Shown: piece after piece, positions 1-10,392 of the stretch
Numbering within the stretch: the first letter of the stretch is position 1
Layout of the letters: each line of letters starts with the position of its first letter
Source: Clostridium pasteurianum
GTDB taxonomy: Bacteria; Bacillota; Clostridia; Clostridiales; Clostridiaceae
Length of the DNA stretch: 64,000 nt
Assembly: GCF_001705235.1 (NCBI RefSeq)
Contig: NZ_MCGV01000001.1
Coordinates: forward strand, 4,096,181-4,160,180
Direction of reading: 5' to 3'
Position numbers and translations under genes: made by a program
Notes under the pieces: model-generated
The model's database searches: none
The model's input: the letters and a program-made list of their open reading frames with translations, nothing else
What the model was told of the DNA's origin: nothing

Positions 1-1
1 T

Positions 2-67
2 AGTGGAAATACTAAAGATACAAGTAAGAAAGGTGTTTTGGATTTTATAGAAAGTAAGCTCTTTTAA
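2..67 (+). CDS. C-terminal end of a gene upstream of spoVD (possibly ftsL-like)
   Basis: An open frame enters from the left edge and ends at TAA 65-67. It encodes about 21 residues ending ...FIESKLF, and the stop overlaps the region just before the spoVD ribosome-binding site. In clostridia the gene before spoVD is usually a small FtsL-like septum protein; that identity is inferred from position only, because the visible tail has no diagnostic motif. Confidence 0.55.
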   Translation, partial: SGNTKDTSKKGVLDFIESKLF

Positions 68-82
68 TGGAGGTATCTTTGG

Positions 83-2269
83 TTGCCAAAAAGAATATTG
101 GTTGATAAAGCTACTATTAGAAATAGAATTTTTATTGTATTTGTAGTTTTAACTTTTGTCATTGCACTGCTTTTTTATAAACTTTTTAGTGTTATGGTTG
201 TAAAATCTACAAAATACAAAAAAATGGCACAAGAACAGTGGACAAGTGAAGTAAAAATTTCAGCTAAAAGAGGAAGAGTACTTGATAGAAATGGTCAAGA
301 GTTTGCTATCAGCGGTAATGTTTATAGAGTCGATTTAGATTTAAACACTATAAAAAATTCTCTTGCTGAAAAAAATATGAAGATGAATGAACTAGCAGAT
401 AAGCTCTCAAAAGCACTTGGTATGGAAAAGAAGGATGTAGAAAAACAACTTAATAAAAAATTTAAAGATGGTAGACCTATGGGATCTGCTATACTTGCAA
501 GAAGAGTAGATAAAAGCCGTACGGATAAAGTCTTAGCTATAAATGTAAAGGGTATAATGGTGTCGCCAGATACAAAAAGATATTATCCATATGGCAACTT
601 TTTGTCACAGGTCTTAGGACATACAAATTCGGATGGTAATGGGCTTACTGGAGTAGAACTTGAATATGATAAATATTTAAAGGGCAAACCTGGTGTGAGG
701 AAAGCTGAAATAGATAAGAATAGTGCTAATTTGCCTTATACAATTTCTGAATATTCAAAACCATTGGATGGCAAGGATGTAGTGCTTACTATAGACAAAA
801 ACATGCAGTATTTTGCGGAGAAATATGCTCAAGAAGCTTTGATAAATAATAAGGCAAAAGCTGTTTCTATAGTAATAATGAATCCCAAAAACGGAGAAAT
901 ACTTGCTATGGCGAATAAGCCTGATTATGATTTAAATGATCCCTGGGATAAAAGTAAAAGTTATGACGAGCTCCAGAGAAGCTGGAGAAATAGAGCAGTA
1001 AGCGATGCGTTTGAACCAGGTTCTATATTTAAAGTAGTAACTGCTAGTACAGCCATGAGTCTTGGAATTGTACATGAAAATGATAAATTTAACTGTCCAG
1101 GCAGTATTACTATAGCTAAGAGAACTATTCACTGCTGGAAAAGAACAGGGCATGGAGAGGAAACTTTTCCGGATATACTTAAAAACTCATGCAATGTAGG
1201 ATTTGCTGAACTTGGACAAAAAATTGGAGCTGAGAATCTCAATAATTATATAAATAAATTTGGCTTTGGTAAAAAAACAGGTATAGATCTTCCAGGAGAA
1301 GCAAGAGGGATTATTAGGCCAACCAGCAAAATAGGCCCTGTGGACTTAGCTACAATAGCTTTTGGACAGTCAAATACTGTTTCCATGGTTCAATACATGC
1401 AGGCCCTTAATTGCGTTGCAAATGGAGGAAATTTAATAACACCACATGTAATGAAAGAAATAAGCCATGTAGATAATAATAAGCAAGTTGTAGATAAAGA
1501 GTATAATGATTATAATAAAAAAAGGATTTTAGATGAAAGTATGACTGCCACTCTTAGAGGTTATCTCGAAAGGGTAGTATCAGAAGGTGGAGGTAAAAAT
1601 GCTTTCATTGCTGGATATCATATTGCAGGAAAAACCGGTACTGCACAAAAGCCAAATCCCAATGGCGGTGGTTATGAACATGGAAAGTATATATCTTCTT
1701 TTGTGGGCATGGCGCCGTCAAATGACCCTAAAGTTACAGTTATGATTTCAATAGATGAACCGGATCCATCTAATTATTATGCAGCTCAGACTGCAGCACC
1801 AGTAGGAAAGAAAGTTTTTAATGAAATATTTAATTACTTAGGTATGAAACCAGATGTATCCAGCTCTGATGCTGCTAAAAGTATGCTTAAAGACGTTGTT
1901 ATTCCAAATTTACGCGGCATGAAAAAGGACGATGCAATTAAGGAACTTAAAAAGTTAAATATAGAAGCAGATATAGATGGTGCAGGCGAATATGTAGAGA
2001 ATACCACACCTATTCCTGGCATAACTGTAAAGGAAGGAACAAAAGTGGTACTTTACACAGGTGATAGTACTAATTATAATAATAATGATGTTATAGTACC
2101 GGATTTAATCGGGTGCAGTAGACAAGAGGTAGAACAGACACTAAAAAGTCTTGGACTTGATTTTAAAATTACAGGGGATGGTGTTGTAGAAAAACAGAGT
2201 ATTAAGGCAGGAAAGCAGGTTAATAAGGGGACAGTTATAACTATTAATCTTGGAGATATAAGTGACTAA
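83..2269 (+). CDS. spoVD: Stage V sporulation protein D, class B penicillin-binding protein (transpeptidase)
   Basis: Cross-links peptidoglycan; SpoVD makes spore cortex and partners the SEDS protein SpoVE. 728 aa. One N-terminal membrane helix (about residues 14-38), a PBP dimerisation domain with the RGRVLDRNG motif, then a transpeptidase domain: nucleophile S314 in SIFK, S369 in SCN, and K517 in KTGTA. Two PASTA domains close the protein (about 605-663 and 668-728). The start is TTG at 83, eight bases after GGAGGT (69-74). It heads the spoVD-murE-murF-mraY-spoVE run. The two C-terminal PASTA modules resemble PBP2x, so a vegetative FtsI-like role is possible as well. Confidence 0.93.
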   Translation: MPKRILVDKATIRNRIFIVFVVLTFVIALLFYKLFSVMVVKSTKYKKMAQEQWTSEVKISAKRGRVLDRNGQEFAISGNVYRVDLDLNTIKNSLAEKNMKMNELADKLSKALGMEKKDVEKQLNKKFKDGRPMGSAILARRVDKSRTDKVLAINVKGIMVSPDTKRYYPYGNFLSQVLGHTNSDGNGLTGVELEYDKYLKGKPGVRKAEIDKNSANLPYTISEYSKPLDGKDVVLTIDKNMQYFAEKYAQEALINNKAKAVSIVIMNPKNGEILAMANKPDYDLNDPWDKSKSYDELQRSWRNRAVSDAFEPGSIFKVVTASTAMSLGIVHENDKFNCPGSITIAKRTIHCWKRTGHGEETFPDILKNSCNVGFAELGQKIGAENLNNYINKFGFGKKTGIDLPGEARGIIRPTSKIGPVDLATIAFGQSNTVSMVQYMQALNCVANGGNLITPHVMKEISHVDNNKQVVDKEYNDYNKKRILDESMTATLRGYLERVVSEGGGKNAFIAGYHIAGKTGTAQKPNPNGGGYEHGKYISSFVGMAPSNDPKVTVMISIDEPDPSNYYAAQTAAPVGKKVFNEIFNYLGMKPDVSSSDAAKSMLKDVVIPNLRGMKKDDAIKELKKLNIEADIDGAGEYVENTTPIPGITVKEGTKVVLYTGDSTNYNNNDVIVPDLIGCSRQEVEQTLKSLGLDFKITGDGVVEKQSIKAGKQVNKGTVITINLGDISD

Positions 2270-2271
2270 CA

Positions 2272-2460
2272 AAAATTAAGAATGAAAAATTAAAAATTAA
2301 GAATATAGGAGGATTTTCCGCCGCTTTGCTCTGGGAAGTCTACATTTTATAGAAGAACATTTACACTGGTGGAAATAGAAGGTTAAAAGTTTTCATAGTG
2401 GAACGGAGAAAAAGTCACATCAATTCTTAATTTTTAATTTCTAATTCTTAATTTTAATTA
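2272..2460. repeat. Dispersed intergenic repeat, copy 1 (MITE-like)
   Basis: The spoVD-murE gap is filled by a repeat-like block. Its ends are AT-rich and inverted: AATTAAGAATGAAAAATTAA-type sequence on the left and its complement near 2420-2460. Inside, GGAGGATTTTCC followed by GCTTTGCT recurs at 14073-14096. A second piece, TTTTCATAGTGGAACGGAG at about 2390-2408, recurs near 17775 and, reversed, near 39240. No open frame is present. It may separate spoVD transcription from murE. Confidence 0.6.
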
Positions 2461-2520
2461 GTCTGTATTATTTTTATATATGAAGTTGAATTCATAGTTA
2501 AGTGCTAAAGGAGTGATTTT

Positions 2521-3969
2521 ATGAAATTAAAAAGTATACTTTATAATATTAAATATGAACTTATAAGTGGAGATTTAAATGCTGAAATAACTAACATAAA
2601 CTATGATTCCAGAGCAGTAAAAGATGGGGGATTATTTTTTTGTATTGAAGGTTATAAAAGTGATGGACATAAATTTATAGATAAGGCTGTAGAAAATGGG
2701 GCAGCTGCTATAGTATGTACTAAAATACCTGAGGAAATGCCTAATTGTACTGTTATTAAAGTAGAGGATGGAAGAAAGGCCATGGCAGTTTTAGGAGCAA
2801 ATTTTTATGGTAATCCTACAGAGAAACTTAAGCTCATAGGTATTACAGGTACCAATGGTAAAACTACTTCTACATATATGATGAAGTCTATGCTTGAAAG
2901 TTCAGGATATAAAGTTGGGCTTATAGGAACAATTGCAAATTATATAGGGAATAAAAAAATTGAAAGCCACAGAACTACACCTGAATCTCTTGAACTTCAA
3001 AAATTATTTAAGGATATGGTGGATAGCGGAATTGAGTATTGTGTAATGGAAGTCTCATCTCATTCTTTGTATCTTGATAGGGTTTATGGAATTAATTTTA
3101 GAGAAGGTATATTCACAAATTTGACAAGGGATCATCTTGATTTCCATAAAACTTTTGAGAATTATTATCAAGCTAAAATGATACTATTTAGGAATAGCAA
3201 AAATTCTATAATAAATATTGATGATAAATATGGTGAAAGAGTTCTTAAAGATTGTAATAATAATAAGATTACATATGGTTTATCAGAAAAAGCTGATTTA
3301 AGAGCGGAAAATCTAAAAATGAGTTCTAGAGGAACAGAATTTGATTTATGCTATAAGAAATTAGAAGAACATGTTAAAATAAATATTCCAGGTAAGTATA
3401 ATGTGTATAATGCGCTTGGAAGTGTTGCTGCGTGCTTAAATGAAGGAATTAGTATGGAAAAAGTAAAGGAGGGACTTAAAAATCTTTCAAGTGTTCCAGG
3501 GAGATGTGAAATAGTAACTCATGGCTCAAAGGTACCTTTTGATGTGGTTTTAGATTATGCTCATACTCCAGATGGACTTGAAAAAGTACTTAAAGCTGCA
3601 AGAGAATTTACACGTGGAAAACTCATTGCTGTTTTCGGATGTGGAGGAGATAGAGACAAGACCAAAAGACCGATTATGGGTGAAATTGGAGCAAAGCTAA
3701 GTGATACTGCGATAATAACATCAGATAACCCTAGAAGTGAAGAACCGGGAGAAATAATTAAGGATATAGTAAAAGGCATAAAAAACGATAATTATGTTAT
3801 AGTTGAAAATAGAAAAGAAGCAATAAAAAAGGCTCTTCTTACGGCTCAAAAAGACGATGTTATAGTATTAGCTGGTAAGGGACATGAAGATTATCAAATA
3901 CTAAAGGACAAAACTATTCATTTTGATGAAAGAGAAATAGTTTCAGAATATATAAAGGAGCTGTTTTAA
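2521..3969 (+). CDS. murE: UDP-N-acetylmuramoyl-tripeptide synthetase MurE (meso-DAP type)
   Basis: Cytoplasmic ATP-dependent ligase that adds the third amino acid to UDP-MurNAc-L-Ala-D-Glu. 482 aa, normal length. The ATP-binding loop is [11 protein letters not shown] (about 113-123); the Mur-ligase middle domain includes the conserved [11 protein letters not shown]; the C-terminal domain carries DNPR, the signature for meso-diaminopimelate rather than lysine. ATG at 2521 follows AAAGGAGTGA. The stop codon directly abuts the murF start, so the two are translationally coupled. Confidence 0.96.
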   Translation: MKLKSILYNIKYELISGDLNAEITNINYDSRAVKDGGLFFCIEGYKSDGHKFIDKAVENGAAAIVCTKIPEEMPNCTVIKVEDGRKAMAVLGANFYGNPTEKLKLIGITGTNGKTTSTYMMKSMLESSGYKVGLIGTIANYIGNKKIESHRTTPESLELQKLFKDMVDSGIEYCVMEVSSHSLYLDRVYGINFREGIFTNLTRDHLDFHKTFENYYQAKMILFRNSKNSIINIDDKYGERVLKDCNNNKITYGLSEKADLRAENLKMSSRGTEFDLCYKKLEEHVKINIPGKYNVYNALGSVAACLNEGISMEKVKEGLKNLSSVPGRCEIVTHGSKVPFDVVLDYAHTPDGLEKVLKAAREFTRGKLIAVFGCGGDRDKTKRPIMGEIGAKLSDTAIITSDNPRSEEPGEIIKDIVKGIKNDNYVIVENRKEAIKKALLTAQKDDVIVLAGKGHEDYQILKDKTIHFDEREIVSEYIKELF

Positions 3970-5355
3970 TTGGAAAATTTGACATTTGATGAGATTGTAA
4001 AAGCAGTAGATGGCAAGGTTATTCTACGTGGAAGTAAAGAAAAATTCAATGATATAAGTATCGATACAAGAAAGTTAAATAAAGGTTCTGTTTTTATAGC
4101 TATTAAAGGTGAAAATTTTAATGGTAATAAGTTTATACATAAAGCAGTAGAAAATGGAGCAGCTTTTTGTATTGTAGATGAAGTCCTTTTTGAAAAAGAT
4201 TCTATAGTGCAGTATGATGTAACAATAGTGCAGGTTAAAGATACAAAAAAGGCACTTCTTAATTTAGCAGAATATTATAGAAGTACACTTGACATAAAGG
4301 TAGTTGCTATAACTGGCTCAACAGGAAAAACATCTACAAAAGATATTACAGCATCTGTTTTAAGAAGCAAGTTTAAAGTATTTAAAACATCTGGAAATTT
4401 TAATAACGAAATAGGACTGCCACTGATGATATTTGAACTTAATAATACTTATGATATTGCTGTACTTGAAATGGGAATGAGTCACTTTGATGAAATACAC
4501 AGAATGGCTGAGGCTGCAAGGCCAGATATTGCTATGATAACTAATATAGGGATATCACATATTGAGAATCTTCACAGCAGAGAGAATATATTGAAGGCAA
4601 AACTCGAAATAATAGATTTCTTTAAGGATAATAATATCTTAATTTTAAATGGCGATAATGATCTTTTAAGTACTGTAAAACTTAATAATGTTCATGTAAT
4701 TAAAACTTCTATCAGGGATGAAAAAGATTTTAGCGCGTGTGATTTAGTTTTAGATGAGAATAGCTCTAATTTTAGTGTAAAAGAGAAAGGTCAGAAGTTT
4801 AGTAATATAAAACTTTTAATGCCAGGTAAACATAATGTGGAAAATGCCATGTTGGCTATTGCATGTGCTAGAAGCTTAGGACTTACTTATGAAGAAATAA
4901 AAAAGGGACTTTTAAATCTTGAACTTACATCAATGAGGCTTGATATTGTTAATGGAGATAATATTGTCATAGTAGATGATTCCTATAATGCAAGTCCTGA
5001 TTCTATGAGAGCTGCTATTGATGTTACTAAGAATCTTAAAGGAAAAAGGAGAATAGCAATACTCGGTACCATGAGAGAACTAGGTGAAAAATCCCATGAG
5101 GCACATAAAAATGTCGGTGTATATGCAAAGGAAAATAATATAGATAAGCTTTTAACAATAGGTGAATTTGGTGAAGCATACCTTGAAGGATATGGCAATG
5201 AGGAAAATTTTAAATCATTTTTGGATTCTGATGAGCTCATTAAATTTGTAGAGGAGAACATAAGACGTGGAGATGTTTTTCTTGTAAAGGCATCTAGGCT
5301 TATGAAATTTGAAAATATAGTTGCAAAACTTAAAGAACTAGATAAGGAGATATAA
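3970..5355 (+). CDS. murF: UDP-N-acetylmuramoyl-tripeptide--D-alanyl-D-alanine ligase MurF
   Basis: Completes the UDP-MurNAc-pentapeptide by adding D-Ala-D-Ala in the cytoplasm. 461 aa. The ATP loop [10 protein letters not shown] lies near residue 116; NFNNEIGLP and [11 protein letters not shown] are MurF-typical. The TTG start at 3970 abuts the murE stop; AAGGAG at about 3956 lies inside the murE end, consistent with coupling. The product feeds MraY, encoded next. Confidence 0.96.
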   Translation: MENLTFDEIVKAVDGKVILRGSKEKFNDISIDTRKLNKGSVFIAIKGENFNGNKFIHKAVENGAAFCIVDEVLFEKDSIVQYDVTIVQVKDTKKALLNLAEYYRSTLDIKVVAITGSTGKTSTKDITASVLRSKFKVFKTSGNFNNEIGLPLMIFELNNTYDIAVLEMGMSHFDEIHRMAEAARPDIAMITNIGISHIENLHSRENILKAKLEIIDFFKDNNILILNGDNDLLSTVKLNNVHVIKTSIRDEKDFSACDLVLDENSSNFSVKEKGQKFSNIKLLMPGKHNVENAMLAIACARSLGLTYEEIKKGLLNLELTSMRLDIVNGDNIVIVDDSYNASPDSMRAAIDVTKNLKGKRRIAILGTMRELGEKSHEAHKNVGVYAKENNIDKLLTIGEFGEAYLEGYGNEENFKSFLDSDELIKFVEENIRRGDVFLVKASRLMKFENIVAKLKELDKEI

Positions 5356-5356
5356 A

Positions 5357-6310
5357 ATGGGAGTTATCATTTATTCAGTATTGATTTCATTTGCGTTTTC
5401 AATACTTCAGGGACCGTTAGTTATACCTATTCTACATAGATTAAAATTCGGTCAAATTATACGTGAAGAAGGGCCTAAAAGCCATATGAAAAAAGCAGGT
5501 ACACCTACTATGGGTGGAGTGATTTTTATAATTACAGCTGCTATTTCAATGGTTATAATGAGAAAAAATATTAATAGTAATGCTGTATTTGTTTTTGTAT
5601 GTTTTTTTGCATTTTCTTTAATAGGATTTATAGATGATTCTCTTAAAATTATTCATAAGAGAAATGAAGGACTCACTGCAAAGCAAAAATTTTTACTTCA
5701 AATTATAGTATCAGCAGCTATTTCATATTATGCTTATATACGTTTTGGAAGTGATACTTTTGTACCTTTCATTAAAACAACATGGACTCTTCCGCCTTTA
5801 GTATATATGGCAGCGGTTATATTTTACTTTGTAGCTGTTACTAATGCAGTAAATCTTACAGATGGTCTTGATGGACTTGCAGCATCAATTACAATTCTCG
5901 TTATAACTTTCTTTTGTGTTGTAAGTTATTCATGGCATCAGTATGAACTTGCAGTATTCTGCGGAATTATAATTGGTACACTTTTAGGATTTTTGAAATA
6001 TAATTCCTATCCTGCACAAATTTTTATGGGTGATACAGGCTCACTTGGACTTGGTGGTGCTGTGGCAGCAATTGCCTTGGTATTAAAATTACCATTACTG
6101 GTTATAATTGTAGGTGGAATATATGTAATTGAAGTATTATCAGATATAATTCAAGTTACTTGTTTTAAACTTACAGGGAAAAGAGTATTTAAAATGGCAC
6201 CTATTCATCATCATTTTGAAAAATTAGGGTGGCATGAGACAAAGGTTGTTTCCGTTTTTTCCATTGTGACAGTTGTATTGTGTCTGGTTGCTTTTCTATC
6301 GTTAATTTAA
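5357..6310 (+). CDS. mraY: Phospho-N-acetylmuramoyl-pentapeptide transferase MraY
   Basis: Integral membrane enzyme that moves phospho-MurNAc-pentapeptide from UDP onto undecaprenyl phosphate, giving lipid I. 317 aa, about ten membrane helices. Conserved polar motifs are visible: DD in [27 protein letters not shown], and the basic loop [11 protein letters not shown]. The start lies one base after the murF stop, with AAGGAGAT inside murF. The murD and murG genes common in dcw clusters are absent here. Confidence 0.96.
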   Translation: MGVIIYSVLISFAFSILQGPLVIPILHRLKFGQIIREEGPKSHMKKAGTPTMGGVIFIITAAISMVIMRKNINSNAVFVFVCFFAFSLIGFIDDSLKIIHKRNEGLTAKQKFLLQIIVSAAISYYAYIRFGSDTFVPFIKTTWTLPPLVYMAAVIFYFVAVTNAVNLTDGLDGLAASITILVITFFCVVSYSWHQYELAVFCGIIIGTLLGFLKYNSYPAQIFMGDTGSLGLGGAVAAIALVLKLPLLVIIVGGIYVIEVLSDIIQVTCFKLTGKRVFKMAPIHHHFEKLGWHETKVVSVFSIVTVVLCLVAFLSLI

Positions 6311-6335
6311 GTATGTGATTTTAGGAGGGTGAGAT

Positions 6336-7451
6336 ATGTCAAAACCAAAACTGCTTCAAAAGGTTGAAGTTGATTTTGTGCTTTTTGCAACAGTGCTTTT
6401 GCTGGTAGCAATAGGAGTTATTATGATATATAGTGCAAGTTCGTATAGTGCACTTAATAGCTCAATGTACAATTATGATGATATGTATTTTTTAAAAAAG
6501 CAGGGGTTATGGGCAATTGTAAGCATAGCTATTCTTTTGATAGTTGAGAAAATAGATTATCATAAACTTAAGAAAATTACATTAAAGCTAGTTATTATAA
6601 CTATAATTCTTCTTTTGGTTGTTTTAGCTTTTCCTCCTATAAATGGAGCATATAGATGGATAAGAATAGGACCTTTTGGAAATCTTCAACCATCGGAGAT
6701 AGCCAAGTATGTTATAGTTCTTGTGCTGGCAAAGGCTATTGAAAAAAATGGAGATAAAATAAAAAGGTTTTTTCCTAATTTTGTAGCATACCTTATGATT
6801 GCAGGCTTATTTGCGGGTCTTGTTTATATCGAAAAAAATTTAAGTATAGCAACAGTAATAATGGTAGTAAGTTTAGTAGTTATGTTTGTTGGTGGTGCTA
6901 AGGTAAAGCATATTTGTTCGATATTTTTAGCAATGATACCTGCTGGATGGGTTTTTATAACTGCAGAAAGTTATAGGTATAAGAGATTTATGACATTTAG
7001 GAATCCCTGGAAAGATTCACAGGGAGTAGGATATCAGTTATGTCAATCACTTTTAGCTTTGGGTTCTGGAGGACTTAAAGGACTTGGATTCGGACAGTCA
7101 AGACAAAAGTGCTATTATATACCTGAGCCTTATAATGATTTTATATTTTCTATAATTGGAGAAGAATTAGGACTTATAGGGTGTATTTTTATAATAATAT
7201 TATTTATAATATTAATACAAAGAGGAATTAAAATAGCTATGAATGCAAAAGATACCTATGGTATGCTTTTAGCAGTTGGAATAACAACTGTAATAGCAGT
7301 ACAGGCAATAATAAATATAGCTGTTGTAACAGGTTCAATTCCGGTTACAGGAGTACCGCTTCCATTTATAAGTTATGGAGGTTCTTCATTACTTTTTAAT
7401 CTTATAGCCATGGGAGTACTTCTTAATATATCATCTCAGAGTAGTAAGTAA
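6336..7451 (+). CDS. spoVE: SEDS-family peptidoglycan glycosyltransferase (SpoVE/FtsW)
   Basis: Polytopic SEDS glycosyltransferase that polymerises lipid II together with a class B PBP, here presumably SpoVD. 371 aa, about ten membrane helices. Family sequence is clear: GAYRWIRIGPFGNLQPSEIAK, GVGYQLCQSLLALGSGG, EPYNDFIFSIIGEELG and the C-terminal TGVPLPFISYGGSSL. RBS GGAGGGTG before ATG 6336. SpoVE and FtsW cannot be separated by sequence alone; the spoVD-containing context favours spoVE, but it may serve vegetative division too. Confidence 0.9.
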   Translation: MSKPKLLQKVEVDFVLFATVLLLVAIGVIMIYSASSYSALNSSMYNYDDMYFLKKQGLWAIVSIAILLIVEKIDYHKLKKITLKLVIITIILLLVVLAFPPINGAYRWIRIGPFGNLQPSEIAKYVIVLVLAKAIEKNGDKIKRFFPNFVAYLMIAGLFAGLVYIEKNLSIATVIMVVSLVVMFVGGAKVKHICSIFLAMIPAGWVFITAESYRYKRFMTFRNPWKDSQGVGYQLCQSLLALGSGGLKGLGFGQSRQKCYYIPEPYNDFIFSIIGEELGLIGCIFIIILFIILIQRGIKIAMNAKDTYGMLLAVGITTVIAVQAIINIAVVTGSIPVTGVPLPFISYGGSSLLFNLIAMGVLLNISSQSSK

Positions 7452-7452
7452 T

Positions 7453-7680
7453 ATTGATTTGTAACATTAAAAAAATTCTATGAATCTTATTGTAACTGGG
7501 GTTTGGGTTGTAGACCAATTATCCTTCTGTATAAAATATAGGCTATCTTAATAACTTTAATTTAGTAGTATTAAGAATTATCTAAACATCTTATAATATG
7601 GAGAAGGCCTGTTTAAAGTAAAGAAGGATAATTGGCTTAGCCCAAACCTCGTGTGTGATAATGTTATAAAAATTTATATC
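7453..7680. repeat. MITE-like element with terminal inverted repeats
   Basis: The spoVE-divIB gap carries a non-coding element. Its left 103 bp (7453-7555) matches the reverse complement of 39543-39645 with about a dozen mismatches by hand alignment. Its right part is an imperfect inverted copy of the left: CCAATTATCCTTCT at 7515-7528 is exactly complementary to 7622-7635, and the flanking GGTTTGGG/CCCAAACC also pair. No ORF is present. This is typical of a non-autonomous miniature element. Confidence 0.7.
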
Positions 7681-7709
7681 TAAAATTCCATAGGTGTGAA
7701 GGTGAATTT

Positions 7710-8459
7710 ATGAAAGAAAATAATGAGTACATAGTTAAGAGAAGAAGAAAAAAAAGAAGAAAAAGAATAATTATATTTTTATTTTTGCTAGTATGTGTTC
7801 TTGTAACATTATGTTTAAAATTACCATATTTTAATATAAAATATATAAATGTAGATGGAAACAAAATTTTAAAATCTGATAAAATTATAGAAAATTCTAA
7901 TATTCCAAAGGGAAAAAATATTTTTTATTTAAATTTGAATAAATATAAAGATAATATTAAGCAGGATCCTTATGTTATGGATGTTAACATAAAGCAGAAA
8001 TTGCCGAATACTATTGATATTATTGTAAAAGAAAGGCAAGCGGTTTTTTATATAAATAGTGGACAAAACTATTTTATTATTGATAAAAATGGTGTATTAT
8101 TGGAAATAAGAAATAAGATATCAGGAATGAATTTAATAAAATTAGATGGAATTAGTGTGAAAAATGCTAAAATAGGAAAAGAAATTCCATGTGGCAGCAG
8201 AAGATTGGAACTCATTAATGAAATGACAGGTTTAGTCATGAAAAATAAAAATTTAAAAATGACAAGTGTGGATATGACCAATATTATAAATTTAAAATTA
8301 TATTTTAAAGATATGTGTGTGATTATAGGAACACCGGAAAACCTCGTGGACAAGCTAAATAAAGCAGTAAATATAATTACTTCTCAAAATTTAATTGATA
8401 AAAAGGGATATGTAGATGTTAGTTTTAAAGGTAATCCTGTATTTTTGTTGCAGCAATAG
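7710..8459 (+). CDS. divIB: Cell division protein DivIB/FtsQ
   Basis: Bitopic division protein that links the septal synthase complex with DivIC and FtsL. 249 aa. A very basic cytoplasmic N-terminus (KRRRKKRRKR, about 10-19) leads into one membrane helix (about 20-37), then a POTRA domain beginning FNIKYINVDGNK, and the FtsQ beta domain (DPYVMDVNIKQKLPNTIDIIVKER). ATG 7710 lies behind GTGAAGGTG. The MITE upstream separates it from spoVE. Confidence 0.88.
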   Translation: MKENNEYIVKRRRKKRRKRIIIFLFLLVCVLVTLCLKLPYFNIKYINVDGNKILKSDKIIENSNIPKGKNIFYLNLNKYKDNIKQDPYVMDVNIKQKLPNTIDIIVKERQAVFYINSGQNYFIIDKNGVLLEIRNKISGMNLIKLDGISVKNAKIGKEIPCGSRRLELINEMTGLVMKNKNLKMTSVDMTNIINLKLYFKDMCVIIGTPENLVDKLNKAVNIITSQNLIDKKGYVDVSFKGNPVFLLQQ

Positions 8460-8471
8460 GGAGGCGATATT

Positions 8472-9197
8472 ATGAGCAATATGAAAAGATTTGGTTCACA
8501 AATTGGAGTAGCTTTTGTATGCTGTATTCTTGGTTTTATGATAGCTCATCAACTTAAAACTATTAATTTCCAGAATGAAAAACAAAGTACAGGCATGGAA
8601 AGTACAGAAATCTCAGAAGAGGTAAATAGTCTAAGTAAAGAAAAAAGTGATTTGCAAAAAAAGGTAGATGAACTTCAAAAACAAGTAAAGGGATATCAAA
8701 ATGCAGCAGCAAACAGCAATTCTATGAATAAACAAATAGTAGACGAACTTAATTTAAGTAATATGTTAACTGGAAGCGTAGATGTTACTGGACCTGGTAT
8801 CATACTTGTAATAACGCCTCAAAAAATATCTACATCTACTGGCACCAGTGAGGCAATTACTGGGGAAGATTTGTTATATCTCGTTAATGAATTGAATTTT
8901 TCACAAGCAGAGGCTATATCTATTAATGATATAAGAATTAGTTCTATGACTGGTATTAGAAGTTCAAGTGGTGGATCTGACATATTTGTTGGTGATGACA
9001 GAATATCTCCATATGAAAAAATAACAATAAAGGCTATAGGAGATAGCAAACTTCTTTATTCGGCACTTTCCTATCCAGGAGTGCTTTCGAGTATACCGTC
9101 TAGTTATAAAACAGATTATGATAAACATGAAAGTATTAAAATAAGTAAATCGAATAAAGTTATAAAATTTGATTATGCTAAACCTGTGAATAAATAA
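8472..9197 (+). CDS. DUF881 family membrane-anchored protein (first copy)
   Basis: 241 aa. One N-terminal membrane helix (about 11-28), a coiled coil (about 45-80), then the DUF881 domain with its hallmark VDVTGPGIILVITP and NELNFSQAEAISINDIRI. DUF881 proteins (YlxW/YlxX neighbourhood in Bacillus) flank division genes; their biochemical role is not established. Twelve bases after divIB, behind GGGAGGCGA. A second, divergent DUF881 gene follows sbp. Confidence 0.85.
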   Translation: MSNMKRFGSQIGVAFVCCILGFMIAHQLKTINFQNEKQSTGMESTEISEEVNSLSKEKSDLQKKVDELQKQVKGYQNAAANSNSMNKQIVDELNLSNMLTGSVDVTGPGIILVITPQKISTSTGTSEAITGEDLLYLVNELNFSQAEAISINDIRISSMTGIRSSSGGSDIFVGDDRISPYEKITIKAIGDSKLLYSALSYPGVLSSIPSSYKTDYDKHESIKISKSNKVIKFDYAKPVNK

Positions 9198-9209
9198 TGA
9201 GGTGATTTT

Positions 9210-9548
9210 GTGCTTGCAATTTTTGGATTATTGATTGGTATAATAATAGGGGTCGTATGGAATGTCCCAATTCCTGATAAATTTTCACCATATCTTTCAG
9301 TTGCTATTTTTGCATGTTTGGATTCAGTTTTTGGGGCTGTAAGGGCTGGACTTGATAAACAATTTAAATCAGATATATTTATGTCTGGATTTTTTGGAAA
9401 TGCAGTTTTAGCAGTTGCACTTGTATATTTAGGTGATAAACTTGGACTTCCTATATATTTAGCAGCAGTCATTGTATTTGGTACTAGGATTTTTAACAAC
9501 TTTGCTGAAATAAGAAGAAAACTCATAGAGATGGCTAAAAATCGCTAA
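9210..9548 (+). CDS. sbp: Small basic membrane protein Sbp (DUF1290)
   Basis: 112 aa with three to four membrane helices (about 2-20, 28-45, 54-72, 76-95). The family sequence PIPDKFSPYLSVAIFACLDSVFGAVRA is present. The gene is conserved next to divIB and DUF881 genes in Firmicutes, but its function is unknown. The start is GTG 9210 behind GAGGTGA; no ATG start is available. Confidence 0.85.
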   Translation: MLAIFGLLIGIIIGVVWNVPIPDKFSPYLSVAIFACLDSVFGAVRAGLDKQFKSDIFMSGFFGNAVLAVALVYLGDKLGLPIYLAAVIVFGTRIFNNFAEIRRKLIEMAKNR

Positions 9549-9560
9549 TGGGGTGGTTTT

Positions 9561-10298
9561 ATGAAAAACAATGAAGCATCTATATTTATTTTTATCGCTT
9601 CCGTATTTTTGGGCGTTCTTATATCATCTAATATGAGTTTTGGTAATAAACAAAAAAGAGTTTATCTTAATTCTAAACAGTATGAGGATGCTTTTAGAAA
9701 AAGAAGCAAACTTTTGAACGATGTAAATGGTTTAAATGAACAGTATTTTGCTTTAAAAAATGATATAAAAGATTTTAAAAAAACCAGCAAGGATTTTGAT
9801 AGCACTAGAAAACAAATTCAGGATGAACTAACTTTAGATAAAATGGAACTTGGAACTATAGATGTAAATGGTCAGGGAGTAGAAATAATTTTAGATGATA
9901 GTGGTAATCAGTTTGCTGCAAGTAGTAAATACAGTGATTTTAGACAGCAAAGAGGAATATATCAGGTAATTCATGATTTTGATATGCGTGCTGTAATTAA
10001 TGATTTAAGGTGTGCAGGAGCAGAAGCTATTTCTATTAATGATCAGAGAATTACAAGCAATACTGAAATATATTGCAATGCTGAGTTTTTACTTGTAAAT
10101 GGTGTTAAGGTAGCAACTCCTTTTGATATAAAGGCTATAGGAGACAAAGCTAGACTTAAATCTTATATGATGTCGAATGGAAGACATCTTAAAATATTAG
10201 AAGGAAGAAGTATATATGTAAGTCTAAAAGTTTTTAATAGTATCAAAATTCCTGCATATGGTGGTGAGCTTAGACATTCAAATGTTAAATCCAAATAA
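9561..10298 (+). CDS. DUF881 family membrane-anchored protein (second copy)
   Basis: 245 aa, same layout as the first copy: N-terminal helix (about 7-23), coiled coil (about 40-85), then a DUF881 domain with IDVNGQGVEIILDD and CAGAEAISINDQRI. The copies flank sbp and share domain signatures but little else, which suggests an old duplication with specialised roles, perhaps a heteromeric envelope complex (inference). ATG 9561 follows GGGGTGG. Confidence 0.85.
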   Translation: MKNNEASIFIFIASVFLGVLISSNMSFGNKQKRVYLNSKQYEDAFRKRSKLLNDVNGLNEQYFALKNDIKDFKKTSKDFDSTRKQIQDELTLDKMELGTIDVNGQGVEIILDDSGNQFAASSKYSDFRQQRGIYQVIHDFDMRAVINDLRCAGAEAISINDQRITSNTEIYCNAEFLLVNGVKVATPFDIKAIGDKARLKSYMMSNGRHLKILEGRSIYVSLKVFNSIKIPAYGGELRHSNVKSK

Positions 10299-10392
10299 AT
10301 AATATTAATTTTTATTGAATTCTATTAAAAAGATTATTAATTTTGAAGGTTTTTTTGTTTTTATGGAGAATATATTAAAGGAGACGGTAAAA

